NCBI GenBank assembly: GCA_017626095.1 | Contig: JAGAJL010000011.1 | Coordinates: forward strand, 1-64,000 | Direction: 5' to 3' | From: Lachnospiraceae bacterium | GTDB taxonomy: Bacteria; Bacillota; Clostridia; Lachnospirales; Lachnospiraceae | Length of the DNA: 64,000 nt | Part shown: one piece after another, positions 1 through 9,463 of the stretch | Numbering within the stretch: the stretch's first letter is position 1 | Layout: each line of letters opens with the position of its first letter | Notes under the pieces: model-generated | What the model was told of the DNA's origin: nothing | The model's database searches: none | Seen by the model: only the letters and a program-made list of their open reading frames with translations | Translations under genes and position numbers: made by a program

Positions 1-217
1 CCTTGGAATGATAAAAAGATACAAAAATCCTGTGGCTTTCTGAAAATAAAATTTTATATCGATGAAAACTTGTGATATAAAATGGAGTTTTTCTATATTT
101 TCGAGAATGATTTATGATATTTTTAAGTAATTTAAATGGATGTATTTATCATAAGATTGTTTTTTTGATATGTAAAGGGGATTTTGATAATTTTTTGGGA
201 AATATGTAAATATTTAA

Positions 218-267
218 AAACTGCGGCTGCTTATACTGCCAATCGGCAGTATAAGTGGCCGCAGTTT
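218..267. terminator. Strong bidirectional intrinsic terminator
   Basis: A 23-bp stem (arms 218-240 and 245-267, all positions paired if two G-U wobbles are allowed) closes a four-base AATC loop. It is flanked by an A-run on the left and a T-rich stretch on the right, so it can work in both directions. On the minus strand it ends the MBOAT/SGNH operon that stops at 348. No gene is visible between position 1 and this hairpin. Confidence 0.85.
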
Positions 268-347
268 GTTATTGTTTTTTATTCTTTTATCTTTTATCTT
301 TTATATCACATCTTAGCTATAGCAAAAAGGCATCTGCCAAATATCTC

Positions 348-1442
348 TTATTCCCACATGTTGTCATTCAGACCATGCTCTAATAAATAATTTTCCCACA
401 GCTCATAATATTGTGCCTGCAAATGAATATCATCCCATGTATATTCTTCCTTCAATCCGCCATCATCCCCTGCCAGAGCGGTATTAACATCAAAGTAGAA
501 TAAATCAATTCCATTTGCATATGCCGCTATGCCGTTATTCTTATCGTCAATGTTATCGTTATTTATGATATCATCACTGGCGGAATATTTTGAAGATACA
601 TACATACAACCCATCATAAATACAATGGCATCAGGCTGTGCATCCATAATTTCTTCAATCTTTTTCATATATTCTGCAACAAAATAATCCGTGTCGTAAC
701 CCAGCTCATTTACACCAAGCATAATATATATCTTTTTATACTGCTTTGATGAAAGCAGCTCCGGAAGCGTAAGTATTGCGTCATCTATGTGTGCAATTTT
801 TTCATCCATCAATCCCTGAACGGTAAGTCCTTCCTTATATGCAAAATCCGCATTGTCAATTCCTGAATAAAGCGCAAGTCCCTCAACCCGCGAATCTCCT
901 ATGAACAAAGCATCTTCAAAATAATCATGCTTCTTTTTAACATACGGATAATCGGTTGTAAGAGCCACTTTCTTTACATCGCCGTAACAACTGTTTCTTG
1001 ACGCCCTCTTCTTAACCTTTTTATATTGAGTAGGACGCTCAATTTTTGCATTAACCTGAGCACTTCCGCCACCTAACGTAGATTCCTCGGTTTCTGTTTC
1101 CGTAGACTGCGTTTCCGTATTCTCTGTGGAATTTTCTTCCGTAGAAGCCTCCTCTGTCGTGTCCTTCTCGGAAGGATTTTTATCCTGTGTATTTTCATCC
1201 TCCGATGAGCTGTCCTCCGTATTCCCATCTTCTGAATGATTTTCATCATTTGGCGCATCTGTCGGCGTAGCAGTTTTTTCATCAAGAAGAACGGAAACAA
1301 GCATTGGATGCTCCATCGTCACATTCAAATCATATTCACCCAGCCAAACCTTGACATAGGCTACTCCTGTAAATATCAATGCCGACACTATAATCATCAG
1401 CAACAGAGGACATTCTCTTATGCAATCCATAATCTTTTTCAT
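348..1442 (-). CDS. Membrane-anchored SGNH/GDSL-type esterase or acyltransferase partner
   Basis: The 364-residue protein has one N-terminal membrane segment (about residues 12-34). A low-complexity Ser/Thr/Glu/Asp-rich linker (about 55-125) leads to a C-terminal SGNH hydrolase domain. The visible blocks are GDSRVEG (from residue 182), MLGVNELG (block III) and WDDIHL (block V, Asp-x-x-His). The catalytic domain should therefore lie outside the membrane on a flexible stalk. The gene follows the MBOAT gene after 12 bases and has a good AAGGAGG site. SGNH proteins paired with MBOAT proteins commonly move acetyl groups onto, or off, surface polysaccharides. The exact glycan substrate cannot be read from the sequence. 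Confidence 0.85.
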   Translation of the reverse strand: MKKIMDCIRECPLLLMIIVSALIFTGVAYVKVWLGEYDLNVTMEHPMLVSVLLDEKTATPTDAPNDENHSEDGNTEDSSSEDENTQDKNPSEKDTTEEASTEENSTENTETQSTETETEESTLGGGSAQVNAKIERPTQYKKVKKRASRNSCYGDVKKVALTTDYPYVKKKHDYFEDALFIGDSRVEGLALYSGIDNADFAYKEGLTVQGLMDEKIAHIDDAILTLPELLSSKQYKKIYIMLGVNELGYDTDYFVAEYMKKIEEIMDAQPDAIVFMMGCMYVSSKYSASDDIINNDNIDDKNNGIAAYANGIDLFYFDVNTALAGDDGGLKEEYTWDDIHLQAQYYELWENYLLEHGLNDNMWE

Positions 1443-1454
1443 AATCTGTCCTCC

Positions 1455-2879
1455 TTAGAATCTGAAATACAGGAATGGATTTGCCCCACCATTTGCAAGC
1501 TGGTAAACTGCATACCAGAATACTGCCAGCATGATGATTTTACAGGTCCATGTCTTGTAATATTTATCAATAAGCTTCCTTGGAATTGGTGTACAGCAGA
1601 ATATGCATATCAACAGCAGCCACCAATAGGTCTGACCTAAGGATATCAGTTTGTCCATAGCGTTTGCCGTAACGGAACCCTCTATCGTCATTCCAAACAT
1701 TCGCTTTATGTAAGTAACAAGATTGTCAAGGTCTGTTATATTAAATATCGTCCATGAAAACGGTATCATAAATAACATATACAAATGACCCAATATTTTC
1801 ACCTTGTCAAATACTTTCTTTAAAAACAGTTTCTCAATTAATAAGACACAAAACAGAAACAATCCCCATATCAGGAAATTCCAATCTGCCCCATGCCACA
1901 GACCTGTAAATGTCCATACTACAAAAAGTGCCAATACCATACGCGGAATACCCTTTTTGCTTCCGCCTATCGGTATGTATACATATTCCCTGAACCATCT
2001 GCCCAGTGTCATATGCCACCTTCTCCAGAATTCCGTAACCGACCTTGACATATATGGGTCATTGAAGTTTTCGGGAATTGTAAATCCCATGACAGCACCC
2101 AAACCAATCGCCATCAGCGAGTATCCCATAAAGTCAAATAAAAGCTGCATTGAAAATCCCCATGAACCAAGCCATGCTGTTGCAGTATTGATTCCATATG
2201 GTCCCACAGTCTGTACGTCAGTCCAAAGATGGGCTATTTTATTTGCCAGAAGTACCTTATAAGCAAAACCCATGACAAATAAAGTGACTCCTCTTTCAAG
2301 ACCGTCAAGCGTTGTTTCCCTCTCGTTCAGTTCAGCTCTGACCTCATTATAATTTACAATAGGCCCTGCTATAAGCTGAGGAAACATGCTGACATAAGTC
2401 GCAAAATGTAGCAGATTCTTATCTGCCTCATATTTCAGTCTGTACACGTCTATTATGTATGATGTTATCTGAAATGTATAAAAACTAATACCTAACGGAA
2501 GTGTTAACGCCACTTCCTGAAACAGTTCCTTCCCTACTGCATCATTTATAGCTCCGATAAAAAAATTCATATATTTAAAAACGAACAAAAGTCCGAAATT
2601 AAATACCAATGAGGTAATCAGCCAACAATTTCGTTCAAATGAACAATCAATCTCCGAATATACCTCTATATCATAAAATCGTTTAATCCTTAGTGCTATA
2701 AAATGATTAAACAGAATTGAAATCATCATCAAAAAAATATATATAGGCTCGCCATAAGCATAAAATATTAAACTACCAATCAGCAGTGTAATATTTCTAT
2801 ATGCCGGCTTCGTAATAAAGTAAGCTAATAAAAATATCGGGAGGAAACGAAACAAAAACTCAATACTGGAAAAAACCAT
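1455..2879 (-). CDS. MBOAT family O-acyltransferase (AlgI/DltB-like)
   Basis: This 474-residue polytopic membrane protein carries the MBOAT signatures. FWRRWHMTLGRWFREYVYIP is followed by IGGSKKG, and later GLWHGADWNFLIWG holds the conserved histidine. Members take acyl groups, usually acetyl, from an intracellular donor and pass them across the membrane to a surface polymer. The start is an ATG behind GAGAGGAG. It is the first gene of a two-gene operon with the SGNH protein. A second MBOAT about 9 kb away (11669-13069) shares the same core motifs but has a different partner type, so two separate acylation cassettes are present. Confidence 0.92.
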   Translation of the reverse strand: MVFSSIEFLFRFLPIFLLAYFITKPAYRNITLLIGSLIFYAYGEPIYIFLMMISILFNHFIALRIKRFYDIEVYSEIDCSFERNCWLITSLVFNFGLLFVFKYMNFFIGAINDAVGKELFQEVALTLPLGISFYTFQITSYIIDVYRLKYEADKNLLHFATYVSMFPQLIAGPIVNYNEVRAELNERETTLDGLERGVTLFVMGFAYKVLLANKIAHLWTDVQTVGPYGINTATAWLGSWGFSMQLLFDFMGYSLMAIGLGAVMGFTIPENFNDPYMSRSVTEFWRRWHMTLGRWFREYVYIPIGGSKKGIPRMVLALFVVWTFTGLWHGADWNFLIWGLFLFCVLLIEKLFLKKVFDKVKILGHLYMLFMIPFSWTIFNITDLDNLVTYIKRMFGMTIEGSVTANAMDKLISLGQTYWWLLLICIFCCTPIPRKLIDKYYKTWTCKIIMLAVFWYAVYQLANGGANPFLYFRF

Positions 2880-3052
2880 GTCAAACTCCTCTCACTGCAT
2901 ATACAATTCGACATTATTCTAAATAATAAACCAAATGGAAGTATATAATTATTTTGGGTTGAAGTCAACAGCGAAACCCCTGATATTTTCTAAATTTTTT
3001 GGAAAAAGCCTCAGAACCTGCCATCATATGCATCTTCCTCACGTATAACGGC

Positions 3053-3090
3053 AAAAACGCACAAATTCATTATCTGAATTTATGCGTTTT
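3053..3090. terminator. Intrinsic terminator after the ROK kinase gene
   Basis: A 16-bp stem with one mismatch (arms about 3053-3069 and 3075-3090) is flanked by an A-run on the left, which is a T-run on the minus strand. It lies about 60 bases beyond the end of the ROK gene. The rest of 2880-3151 holds no gene that I can see. Confidence 0.7.
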
Positions 3091-3151
3091 CTAATTGGAT
3101 ACTATTCATTTTTTATTTGCTTTTCTTTCAATAAATCTAATATTGCCATAT

Positions 3152-4117
3152 CTATATCAGTCCATATTTCTGTTTAAAATTAAACAGGGAACCAAGAAGA
3201 TTGGAATCATTTTTGAAGCGGCATACATCTATCTTCATATTGTCATAGATACGGCCTATCTTCATCAGCTTATCTGCATATTTTTTAATTCCTGCAATAA
3301 AATCAGGCTGGGCACTGATTCCACCGCCTATCAGTATCACATCAGGATTCAGCGTCATATAAAGATTACAACAATATTTTGCTATGTCAAAATAGTAATC
3401 CTCCATGATGTCTGTAACAATCTCATTTCCCTGTGCAATAAGCTCATAAATGCGCTCACCGTTAATTGCATCTGCATCAAGTCCCAATGCCATAGCCACC
3501 CGATAACATAACGCCCTTGTCGAATTCTTCGTAGACCACGTAAATGGCAATTCCCTGTACTCGTCTTCCAGACTGTGCATCGTATCAATAGAATTTATCT
3601 TTTCAATATTCTTCCTACTCAAATCATCATAACAAAATGAAATCTCGCCCGCCAGCAAATCCCTGCCTCTGTATATCTGTCTGTCTATGACGATACCGCA
3701 GCCGATACCGGTTCCAAATACCAACACACATGCATTCGTCGCTTCGCTTGCATTTCCTTTCCACACCTCGGCAAGTGCCGCTGCATGACCGTCATTTTCC
3801 AACGCAACACGAGTACCTTCACAGCGTTCTGAAAGCAATTCTCCCAAATGGGTTCCATGTGTATACTTTAATCCGCCGCCGCCATACACGATTCCGTTTT
3901 CTACATCTATCTGCCCCGGCAAATCCATGGCAATCCCTTCAACAATCCCTTTTTCTTTATAAACATCATATATGGATGTCAAAACCTGAAGGAAATCTTC
4001 AATACCCTTTTCCGGCGGCACAGGTGTAGGCGTTTTCCCTTTTTCGAGAATTTCGCCATCGGCAGTCATCCACGCATATTTTATAAATGTTGCACCAACA
4101 TCAAATACAAGATACAT
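3152..4117 (-). CDS. ROK family sugar kinase (glucokinase/beta-glucoside-kinase-like)
   Basis: The 321-residue protein opens with the ROK phosphate-binding motif DVGATFIKYAW (residues 5-15). VFGTGIGCGIVID and the C-terminal LIGGGIS nucleotide-binding segment follow. ROK kinases phosphorylate free sugars or phospho-glycosides; a few members are repressors, but no N-terminal HTH is present here. The usual zinc motif (His, then CxCGxxGCxE) after the GE turn is absent: the sequence runs GEISFCYDDLSRKN. This is common in glycoside-type ROK kinases but leaves the substrate open. It is a single gene between two terminators. Confidence 0.88.
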   Translation of the reverse strand: MYLVFDVGATFIKYAWMTADGEILEKGKTPTPVPPEKGIEDFLQVLTSIYDVYKEKGIVEGIAMDLPGQIDVENGIVYGGGGLKYTHGTHLGELLSERCEGTRVALENDGHAAALAEVWKGNASEATNACVLVFGTGIGCGIVIDRQIYRGRDLLAGEISFCYDDLSRKNIEKINSIDTMHSLEDEYRELPFTWSTKNSTRALCYRVAMALGLDADAINGERIYELIAQGNEIVTDIMEDYYFDIAKYCCNLYMTLNPDVILIGGGISAQPDFIAGIKKYADKLMKIGRIYDNMKIDVCRFKNDSNLLGSLFNFKQKYGLI

Positions 4118-4223
4118 TTCTTTTATTCCTTATCAATAAAATTTTGTAAAAATAAATCTATTTCATTGTACTCCAATTCCAATATTCTTTCAACCCGAAT
4201 AAAACATTTGAAATAGACAAAAA

Positions 4224-4260
4224 GGAAAACAGTGCAGGCAAACCCCATACACTATTTTCC
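4224..4260 (-). terminator. Intrinsic terminator of the first ECF sigma operon
   Basis: An imperfect stem (4224-4234 with 4250-4260) is preceded on the plus strand by an A-run, giving a U-run on the minus transcript. It lies 45 bases beyond the anti-sigma-like gene. Confidence 0.6.
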
Positions 4261-4304
4261 TCTACATTCTTGCTATCCTGTTGATTCTCTTCTACCACAT
4301 ATGC

Positions 4305-4886
4305 TTATTCTTCCACATCAAACGACACATCATAGTCCTCTGCGGTACCTGTTACAGTGTAGACGTATTGAACCCCGGCAAGCTCTATACTGCCTGTAGC
4401 CTCTCCATCTGTAAAGTCTTCTGTAATATCTACCTTACTGTCTTCTACAACAAGATAGATGCGGTCATTTTCCACCTCCAGCCTGCCTTCAGTCAGCCCT
4501 GGGGTGTTATATTCGATTTCCGAATTTCCATCAACATCTTCCTCATCGCATACAAATATTTCCCTACCTTCAGGGACCTCATATTCTATAGTACCAACCA
4601 TATAATCTCCCTCCTGATGCCAAGTCATATCTGCTTCTGTCTCTTTACCGTCTATAATGACCTTTACCTTTGTTATCCATGTGTCACCCGTTGCCGCATA
4701 ACAAATTCCGTTGGATACAACCACTAAAAACAACAATGCCGCAAATGCTGAAACAGCAATCCTTAATCCTTTAAAACTTCTTCTCTTTACATGCTCCATT
4801 TGACTTACCTCAACCTTTCCGAAAAGCTCCGCAGGTGCATGTACCTCATCAAATGCATTTTTATATATCTCCTTATTCGTCTTCAT
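4305..4886 (-). CDS. Putative membrane anti-sigma factor of ECF pair 1
   Basis: The protein (193 residues from the ATG at 4886) has a cytoplasmic N-terminus of about 45 residues, one membrane helix and an acidic extracellular domain of about 125 residues. The ATG overlaps the end of the sigma gene and has GGAGG nine bases upstream, inside the sigma gene. This arrangement is typical of a single-pass anti-sigma factor. Just after the helix it has NGICYAATGDTWITK, closely matched by NGIAYAATGSTWVSK in the protein encoded at 20641-21282. Both also start MTN/KTN with a Y-K-x-A-F segment, so the two are paralogues. The family resembles DUF4179-type proteins; that assignment and the anti-sigma role are inference. 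Confidence 0.7.
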   Translation of the reverse strand: MKTNKEIYKNAFDEVHAPAELFGKVEVSQMEHVKRRSFKGLRIAVSAFAALLFLVVVSNGICYAATGDTWITKVKVIIDGKETEADMTWHQEGDYMVGTIEYEVPEGREIFVCDEEDVDGNSEIEYNTPGLTEGRLEVENDRIYLVVEDSKVDITEDFTDGEATGSIELAGVQYVYTVTGTAEDYDVSFDVEE

Positions 4887-5400
4887 CAAGCCATACCTCC
4901 TTTAGCCTTCCTTTCAATAATGTTCTTCCTCTTGCAAGACGTGTCCTTACAGTTGACTCCCTCTCCTGCAAAAGCTCTGCAATTTCTTTTGTACTGTATT
5001 CCTCATAATAATATAGATGCACTACAACTCTGTATTTCTTTGGCAGCTCCATAACTGCCGTGCGAACCACATTTCCTTCTGTCAGCTGTTCCTCTATCCC
5101 GTTTTGGGCATTACCTTCATGTACAATCTCCGCTCCCTGTTCCAAAAGCTGATGAAGAGAATCAACATTTCTCTTCCAAAAAGAACCCCACAGATTTTTT
5201 GCTTCATTTACGGCAACTCTTATCAGCCATTTCCTGACATGCTCCTCATCTGTAAAATCAGGAGCCTTCCTATACAGATTAAAAAATGTATTCTGCACTA
5301 CGTCATATGCATCCTGTCTGGATTTGGTATAGCTAAGTGCAACACGATATACAATATCCATGTATGTTTTAACTATTCGGTTATATTCATGCTCTGTCAC
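4873..5400 (-). CDS. ECF RNA polymerase sigma factor 1
   Basis: This is a sigma-70 region 2 plus region 4 protein of about 175 residues. Region 2 contains RQDAYDVVQNTFFNLYRKAP and VRKWLIRVAVNEAKN. Region 4 has the HTH EYSTKEIAELLQERESTVRT with RLARGR. I choose the GTG at 5400 because GGAGG (5409-5413) sits eight bases upstream; an upstream GTG at 5439 has no such site. The gene overlaps the anti-sigma gene by 14 bases, which implies translational coupling. The promoter region resembles that of the second ECF operon, suggesting autoregulation. Confidence 0.9.
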   Translation of the reverse strand: MTEHEYNRIVKTYMDIVYRVALSYTKSRQDAYDVVQNTFFNLYRKAPDFTDEEHVRKWLIRVAVNEAKNLWGSFWKRNVDSLHQLLEQGAEIVHEGNAQNGIEEQLTEGNVVRTAVMELPKKYRVVVHLYYYEEYSTKEIAELLQERESTVRTRLARGRTLLKGRLKEVWLDEDE

Positions 5401-5420
5401 TTTCCATACCTCCGAAACAA

Positions 5421-5471
5421 TATTTGAAAGGCCTTTCACTATATAAACAAATGGATTTGTAAAAATGTTTC
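5421..5471 (-). promoter_or_regulatory. Candidate autoregulated ECF promoter and palindromic leader, operon 1
   Basis: Reading the minus strand, GAAACATTTTT (5471-5461) is followed after 21 bases by GTGAAAGGCCTTTCAAATA (5439-5421), which holds the perfect palindrome GAAAGGCCTTTC. The second ECF operon (21774-21824) has the same two elements at the same 21-base spacing. An AAC-containing -35 is typical of ECF promoters. The -10 would lie in the 21-base gap. Confidence 0.6.
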
Positions 5472-5535
5472 ATGGAAATAAAAATTAATTTTCGTATTAT
5501 CAAATACAGTAATTATGCAATAATTCCACACCAAA

Positions 5536-5583
5536 AAACCGCAAATGCATTTCTCCAAAACAGAGAACTGCACTTTGCGGTTT
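5536..5583. terminator. Intrinsic terminator after trpB2
   Basis: Near-complementary arms (about 5536-5554 and 5564-5583) have A-runs on the left and T-rich sequence on the right. The hairpin lies just beyond the stop of the TrpB-like gene. Confidence 0.75.
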
Positions 5584-5606
5584 CTTTAAACTTCATCTTA
5601 TACTTT

Positions 5607-6983
5607 TTATGAATTTACCTTTGGAAGAGAATCAAATCCCGGCTTCAAATCCTCATCAGTCGGAATATAATCTGACATCTCACCGTTGTTAAACTTCTCA
5701 TAAGCCACCATATCAAAGTAACCTGTTCCGGTAAGTCCAAATACAATCGTTTTCTCCTCACCTGTTTCCTTACACTTAAGTGCCTCATCTATCGCTACAC
5801 GGATTGCATGGGAGCTTTCAGGAGCAGGAAGGATTCCCTCTATTCTTGCAAACTCGGTTGCCGCCTCAAATACTGCCGTCTGCTCTACGGAACGTGCCTC
5901 CATCAATCCGTCATCATACAGCTTTGAAAGTGTAGAACTCATACCATGATAACGAAGTCCGCCTGCATGATTTGCCGATGGTATAAATCCGCTTCCTAAA
6001 GTATACATTTTAGACAATGGACATACTCTTCCTGTATCACAGTAATCATATGCATATTTTCCTCTTGTAAGACTAGGACAGGAAGCCGGTTCAACGGCAA
6101 TAATCTGATAGTCTTTTTCCCCTCTTATTTTCTCACCCATAAACGGTGAAATAAGTCCGCCAAGGTTTGAGCCGCCGCCTGCACAACCGATAATCATATC
6201 CGGAACAATTCCATACTTATCAAGTGCAGTTTTTGTTTCAAGACCGATAACTGACTGGTGAAGTAATACCTGATTTAAAACACTGCCTAACACATAACGA
6301 TATCCCTCTGTGCTGACTGCCTTTTCAACAGCCTCGGAAATTGCACAGCCAAGACTTCCTGTTGTACCCGGATGCTCCTTCAAAATCGCTCTTCCGACAT
6401 TTGTAGTTTCGGAAGGTGAAGGTGTTACAGATGCTCCGTATGTGCGCATTACCTCACGACGGAACGGCTTTTGCTCATATGAAACCTTTACCATATAAAC
6501 CTGACAGTCCAAATCAAAATAGGAACAAGCCATTGAAAGTGCCGTTCCCCACTGACCTGCACCCGTCTCTGTTGTCACACCCTTCAGTCCCTGCTGCTTT
6601 GCATAATATGCCTGCGCAATCGCAGAGTTGAGCTTGTGACTTCCACTTGTATTATTTCCTTCAAACTTATAATAAATCTTTGCCGGAGTCTGAAGCTTCT
6701 CCTCTAAACAATACGCTCTGACAAGCGGTGACGGACGATACATTCTATAAAACTTGCGTATCTCCTCAGGAATATCAATATATGCATCCGTATCATTCAA
6801 TTCCTGCTTTGCAAGCTCCGCGCAGAATATACCTGACAGCTCTTCAAGTGTTACAGGCTGAAGTGTCTCAGGATTTAACAATGGCTCCGGCTTTTGCTTC
6901 ATATCAGCACGAAGATTGTACCACTGCTTTGGCATCTCGTTTTCTTCCAAATAAATCTTATAAGGTATCTTTTGATTCGTCAT
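5607..6983 (-). CDS. trpB: Tryptophan synthase beta chain, TrpB2 type
   Basis: This 458-residue PLP enzyme is of the longer TrpB2 branch. It has the extended N-terminus and EGNNTSGSHKLNSA, whose lysine (residue 117) is expected to bind PLP. GCAGGGSNLGG is the PLP-phosphate loop. TrpB condenses indole with serine to give tryptophan. TrpB2 enzymes often occur without TrpA and are thought to salvage free indole. That fits here: no trpA or other trp gene is in the window, and the gene is flanked by a terminator and by an unrelated PTS gene. No T-box or trp leader is visible in the 115 bases upstream. Confidence 0.9.
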   Translation of the reverse strand: MTNQKIPYKIYLEENEMPKQWYNLRADMKQKPEPLLNPETLQPVTLEELSGIFCAELAKQELNDTDAYIDIPEEIRKFYRMYRPSPLVRAYCLEEKLQTPAKIYYKFEGNNTSGSHKLNSAIAQAYYAKQQGLKGVTTETGAGQWGTALSMACSYFDLDCQVYMVKVSYEQKPFRREVMRTYGASVTPSPSETTNVGRAILKEHPGTTGSLGCAISEAVEKAVSTEGYRYVLGSVLNQVLLHQSVIGLETKTALDKYGIVPDMIIGCAGGGSNLGGLISPFMGEKIRGEKDYQIIAVEPASCPSLTRGKYAYDYCDTGRVCPLSKMYTLGSGFIPSANHAGGLRYHGMSSTLSKLYDDGLMEARSVEQTAVFEAATEFARIEGILPAPESSHAIRVAIDEALKCKETGEEKTIVFGLTGTGYFDMVAYEKFNNGEMSDYIPTDEDLKPGFDSLPKVNS

Positions 6984-7098
6984 AATATTTTCTCCTCGTA
7001 AAATATAAACTTAATACCTAATATTATATATTGTTCATTGGTATAAATCCATACATTTTTTATTTGTGTTATGATATCCCTGTTTTCGTTTTATCTCA

Positions 7099-9276
7099 TC
7101 AATCATAAGAATATACGGCCATCATATTATCTCCTGCCGAAATCTTCCCCTTTTGAAGCAGTTTGACACTTTGATTTTCGGCAAGCTCTGTGCAAAGAAT
7201 CGGAGACATCATTGAAGGCGCATGATTCTTCAAATATTCCAAATCCATTTTTAGCATAGGCGTTCCTTTTTTCACCTTCTGTCCCTGCTTCACAAGAACC
7301 TCAAATCCCTTTCCTTCAAGCTTCACCGTATCGATTCCCATATGAAGCAGCAAGGTTACACCACTGTCAGTCATAAAGCCGATTGCGTGCTTTGTATCAA
7401 AGACAAACAGTACCGCTCCGTCCTCAGGTGCAACTACTGTATCATCACTTGGCATAATGGCAACACCATCACCCATCATGCCACCGGCAAACGCTTCATC
7501 AGGCACCTTAGACAATTCAAATACCTCACCATTGACAGGACTTCCTATTGTGATACTTTGTTTCTGTTGATTCTGATGCACGATATTTTCTTTTGTCCCG
7601 TCTCCCGTCTTTTCTTCTGCGTTTTCTTTTGAACTTATATTGTTGTCTTCTGTAAATTCTTTACTGTCACCTTCATATATTTCATCCGGTGCAGTCTCAA
7701 GATAATCCTCCAGATGCGACTTCATCACCGACACCTTCGGTCCGTATATAATCTGAACACCATTTCCCTTTTTTACTACTCCTGATGCTCCTGTTGCTCT
7801 CAACATTCCTTCATTTACAAGCGTATCATCATGGACTGTACAACGAAGACGTGTCGCACAACAATCCACATCAGAAATATTTTTCTTGCCGCCAAGTCCG
7901 TTGCAAATCATTTGTGACACCGCATCTGTGCCATGATTTTCATTTGAACCCTGTTTCTTTGCTTCCACATCACTTCGTCTATATAGTTTTACTTCATCGC
8001 TGTTGTCACGACCGGGTGTCTTCAGATCCAGCTTACTGATTAACAGACTAAACAACAGATAATATACGATGAAATATCCGATTCCTATGATTACTATCCA
8101 TATCCAGTTTGTCTTTGCATTTCCCTGCATGATTCCAAACAGCGTCATATCAATCAGACCACCGGAGAATGTCATTCCCACACCTACATGAAATACATGC
8201 ATCAGCATATAAGCAAGACCTGCAAATATACAATGAATTCCATACAGCAGCGGAGCTACAAACAAGAATGTAAACTCCAACGGCTCCGTGATACCTGTCA
8301 GCATAGAGGTCAGTGCCGCCGACAAAAGTAATCCGCCTACTGCCTTTCGCTTATCCGATTTTGCACATTTGTACATGGCAAGTGCAGCACCCGGAAGTCC
8401 AAATATCATAAGCGGGAACTTACCTGACATAAATCTTGTAGCTGAAACGGCGAATTTATCAACGGTAGGATCGGCAAGCTGTGCAAAGAAAATATTTTGT
8501 GCTCCTTCAATCATCTGTCCGCCAACCTCTAAGGTTCCGCCGACAGCCGTCTGCCAAAACGGCAAATAAAATACATGATGGAGACCAAACGGTATCAGCA
8601 GACGCTCCATAAAACCATATACCCATGTTCCGACATATCCGGAATTCAATACCAAATCTCCGACTGCATATATGCCTCTCTGTATAACAGGCCATATAAA
8701 GAACATCAAAATACCGACACCTGTATAGACAAGTGCTGAAATAATCGGTACGAAACGTGTTCCGCCAAAGAAGGAAAGCACCTGCGGAAACTCAACCTTA
8801 TAAAACTTATTATGAAGTGCTGCCACGCCAAGACCTACAATAATACCGCCAAACACACCCATTTGCAGAGATGAAATACCACATACCGACGTTACTGCAC
8901 CTTCAAGCATATTCTCCTCGCCGCCGTTTATGGTAATCAGCGCCCCAATAGCTGCATGCATAATAAAAAATGCAATCGCTGCCGCAAGTGCCGCGACCTC
9001 CTTTTCCCTCTTTGCCATTCCGATGGCTACACCTATGGCAAATATAATCGGCAGATTTGCAAATACAATATTTCCTGCATCACTCATTACCTGAAACACT
9101 GCTGCAAATACCGTTCCCGGTCCTAATATATTCATAAGCCCATATGTTTTAAGCATTGTTTCATTTGTAAATGAGCTTCCTATTCCAAGCAGCAGACCTG
9201 CAACAGGAAGTATGGCAATCGGTAACATAAAAGAACGTCCTACTCTTTGCAAAACACCAAAAATCTTATCTTTCAT
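7099..9276 (-). CDS. PTS sugar permease, fused EIIC-EIIB-EIIA (glucose family)
   Basis: The 725-residue protein has a membrane EIIC domain (about 1-410, with GLHHVFYLPFW and the GITEPLEF signature). EIIB follows (about 450-530), with its phospho-cysteine in DVDCCATRLR. A linker rich in Glu, Lys and Asn leads to EIIA (about 600-725), with its phospho-histidine in LLLHMGIDTVKLEGKGF. It imports and phosphorylates a hexose of the glucose/N-acetylglucosamine/maltose family; motifs do not settle which. All three domains on one chain mean that only general HPr and EI are needed. The ATG has a GGGAG site. There is no adjacent metabolic or regulator gene. Confidence 0.92.
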   Translation of the reverse strand: MKDKIFGVLQRVGRSFMLPIAILPVAGLLLGIGSSFTNETMLKTYGLMNILGPGTVFAAVFQVMSDAGNIVFANLPIIFAIGVAIGMAKREKEVAALAAAIAFFIMHAAIGALITINGGEENMLEGAVTSVCGISSLQMGVFGGIIVGLGVAALHNKFYKVEFPQVLSFFGGTRFVPIISALVYTGVGILMFFIWPVIQRGIYAVGDLVLNSGYVGTWVYGFMERLLIPFGLHHVFYLPFWQTAVGGTLEVGGQMIEGAQNIFFAQLADPTVDKFAVSATRFMSGKFPLMIFGLPGAALAMYKCAKSDKRKAVGGLLLSAALTSMLTGITEPLEFTFLFVAPLLYGIHCIFAGLAYMLMHVFHVGVGMTFSGGLIDMTLFGIMQGNAKTNWIWIVIIGIGYFIVYYLLFSLLISKLDLKTPGRDNSDEVKLYRRSDVEAKKQGSNENHGTDAVSQMICNGLGGKKNISDVDCCATRLRCTVHDDTLVNEGMLRATGASGVVKKGNGVQIIYGPKVSVMKSHLEDYLETAPDEIYEGDSKEFTEDNNISSKENAEEKTGDGTKENIVHQNQQKQSITIGSPVNGEVFELSKVPDEAFAGGMMGDGVAIMPSDDTVVAPEDGAVLFVFDTKHAIGFMTDSGVTLLLHMGIDTVKLEGKGFEVLVKQGQKVKKGTPMLKMDLEYLKNHAPSMMSPILCTELAENQSVKLLQKGKISAGDNMMAVYSYD

Positions 9277-9289
9277 CTAATCTTCTCCC

Positions 9290-9463
9290 TTATATATTCT
9301 CTGCTGCCTGTTTGCATCTGCGTTCCGGCAAAACAAGCTTAAGCAAAGTTTTTCCTATAACAGATAGTATAACCGTAACAGCTTCAACACATACAAGCGA
9401 TGCCCATCCGGATAAAGAAATTATATTGATATAGGTAAAGAAATTATATTTAATACTTGACAT
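9290..9463 (-). CDS. Small hydrophobic ORF (57 residues), possible gene remnant
   Basis: An open frame from ATG at 9463 to TAA at 9290 encodes 57 residues. A hydrophobic middle contains SGWASLVCVEAVTVILSVIG and is followed by a basic tail LPERRCKQ. It resembles the last membrane segment of a polytopic protein, but I cannot name a family. There is no convincing ribosome binding site, and the start overlaps the -35 box of the tRNA promoter on the other strand. It may be a leftover C-terminus or a chance frame in the PTS leader. Confidence 0.3.
   Translation of the reverse strand: MSSIKYNFFTYINIISLSGWASLVCVEAVTVILSVIGKTLLKLVLPERRCKQAAENI

Noticed and set aside
4305..5439. Upstream GTG at 5439 as the start of ECF sigma 1
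   Set aside because: That codon lies inside the conserved leader element and has no ribosome site. The GTG at 5400 has GGAGG at ideal spacing.
6984..7098. Possible T-box or trp leader before trpB2
   Set aside because: The space is only 115 bases, with no T-box core, antiterminator or leader peptide visible.
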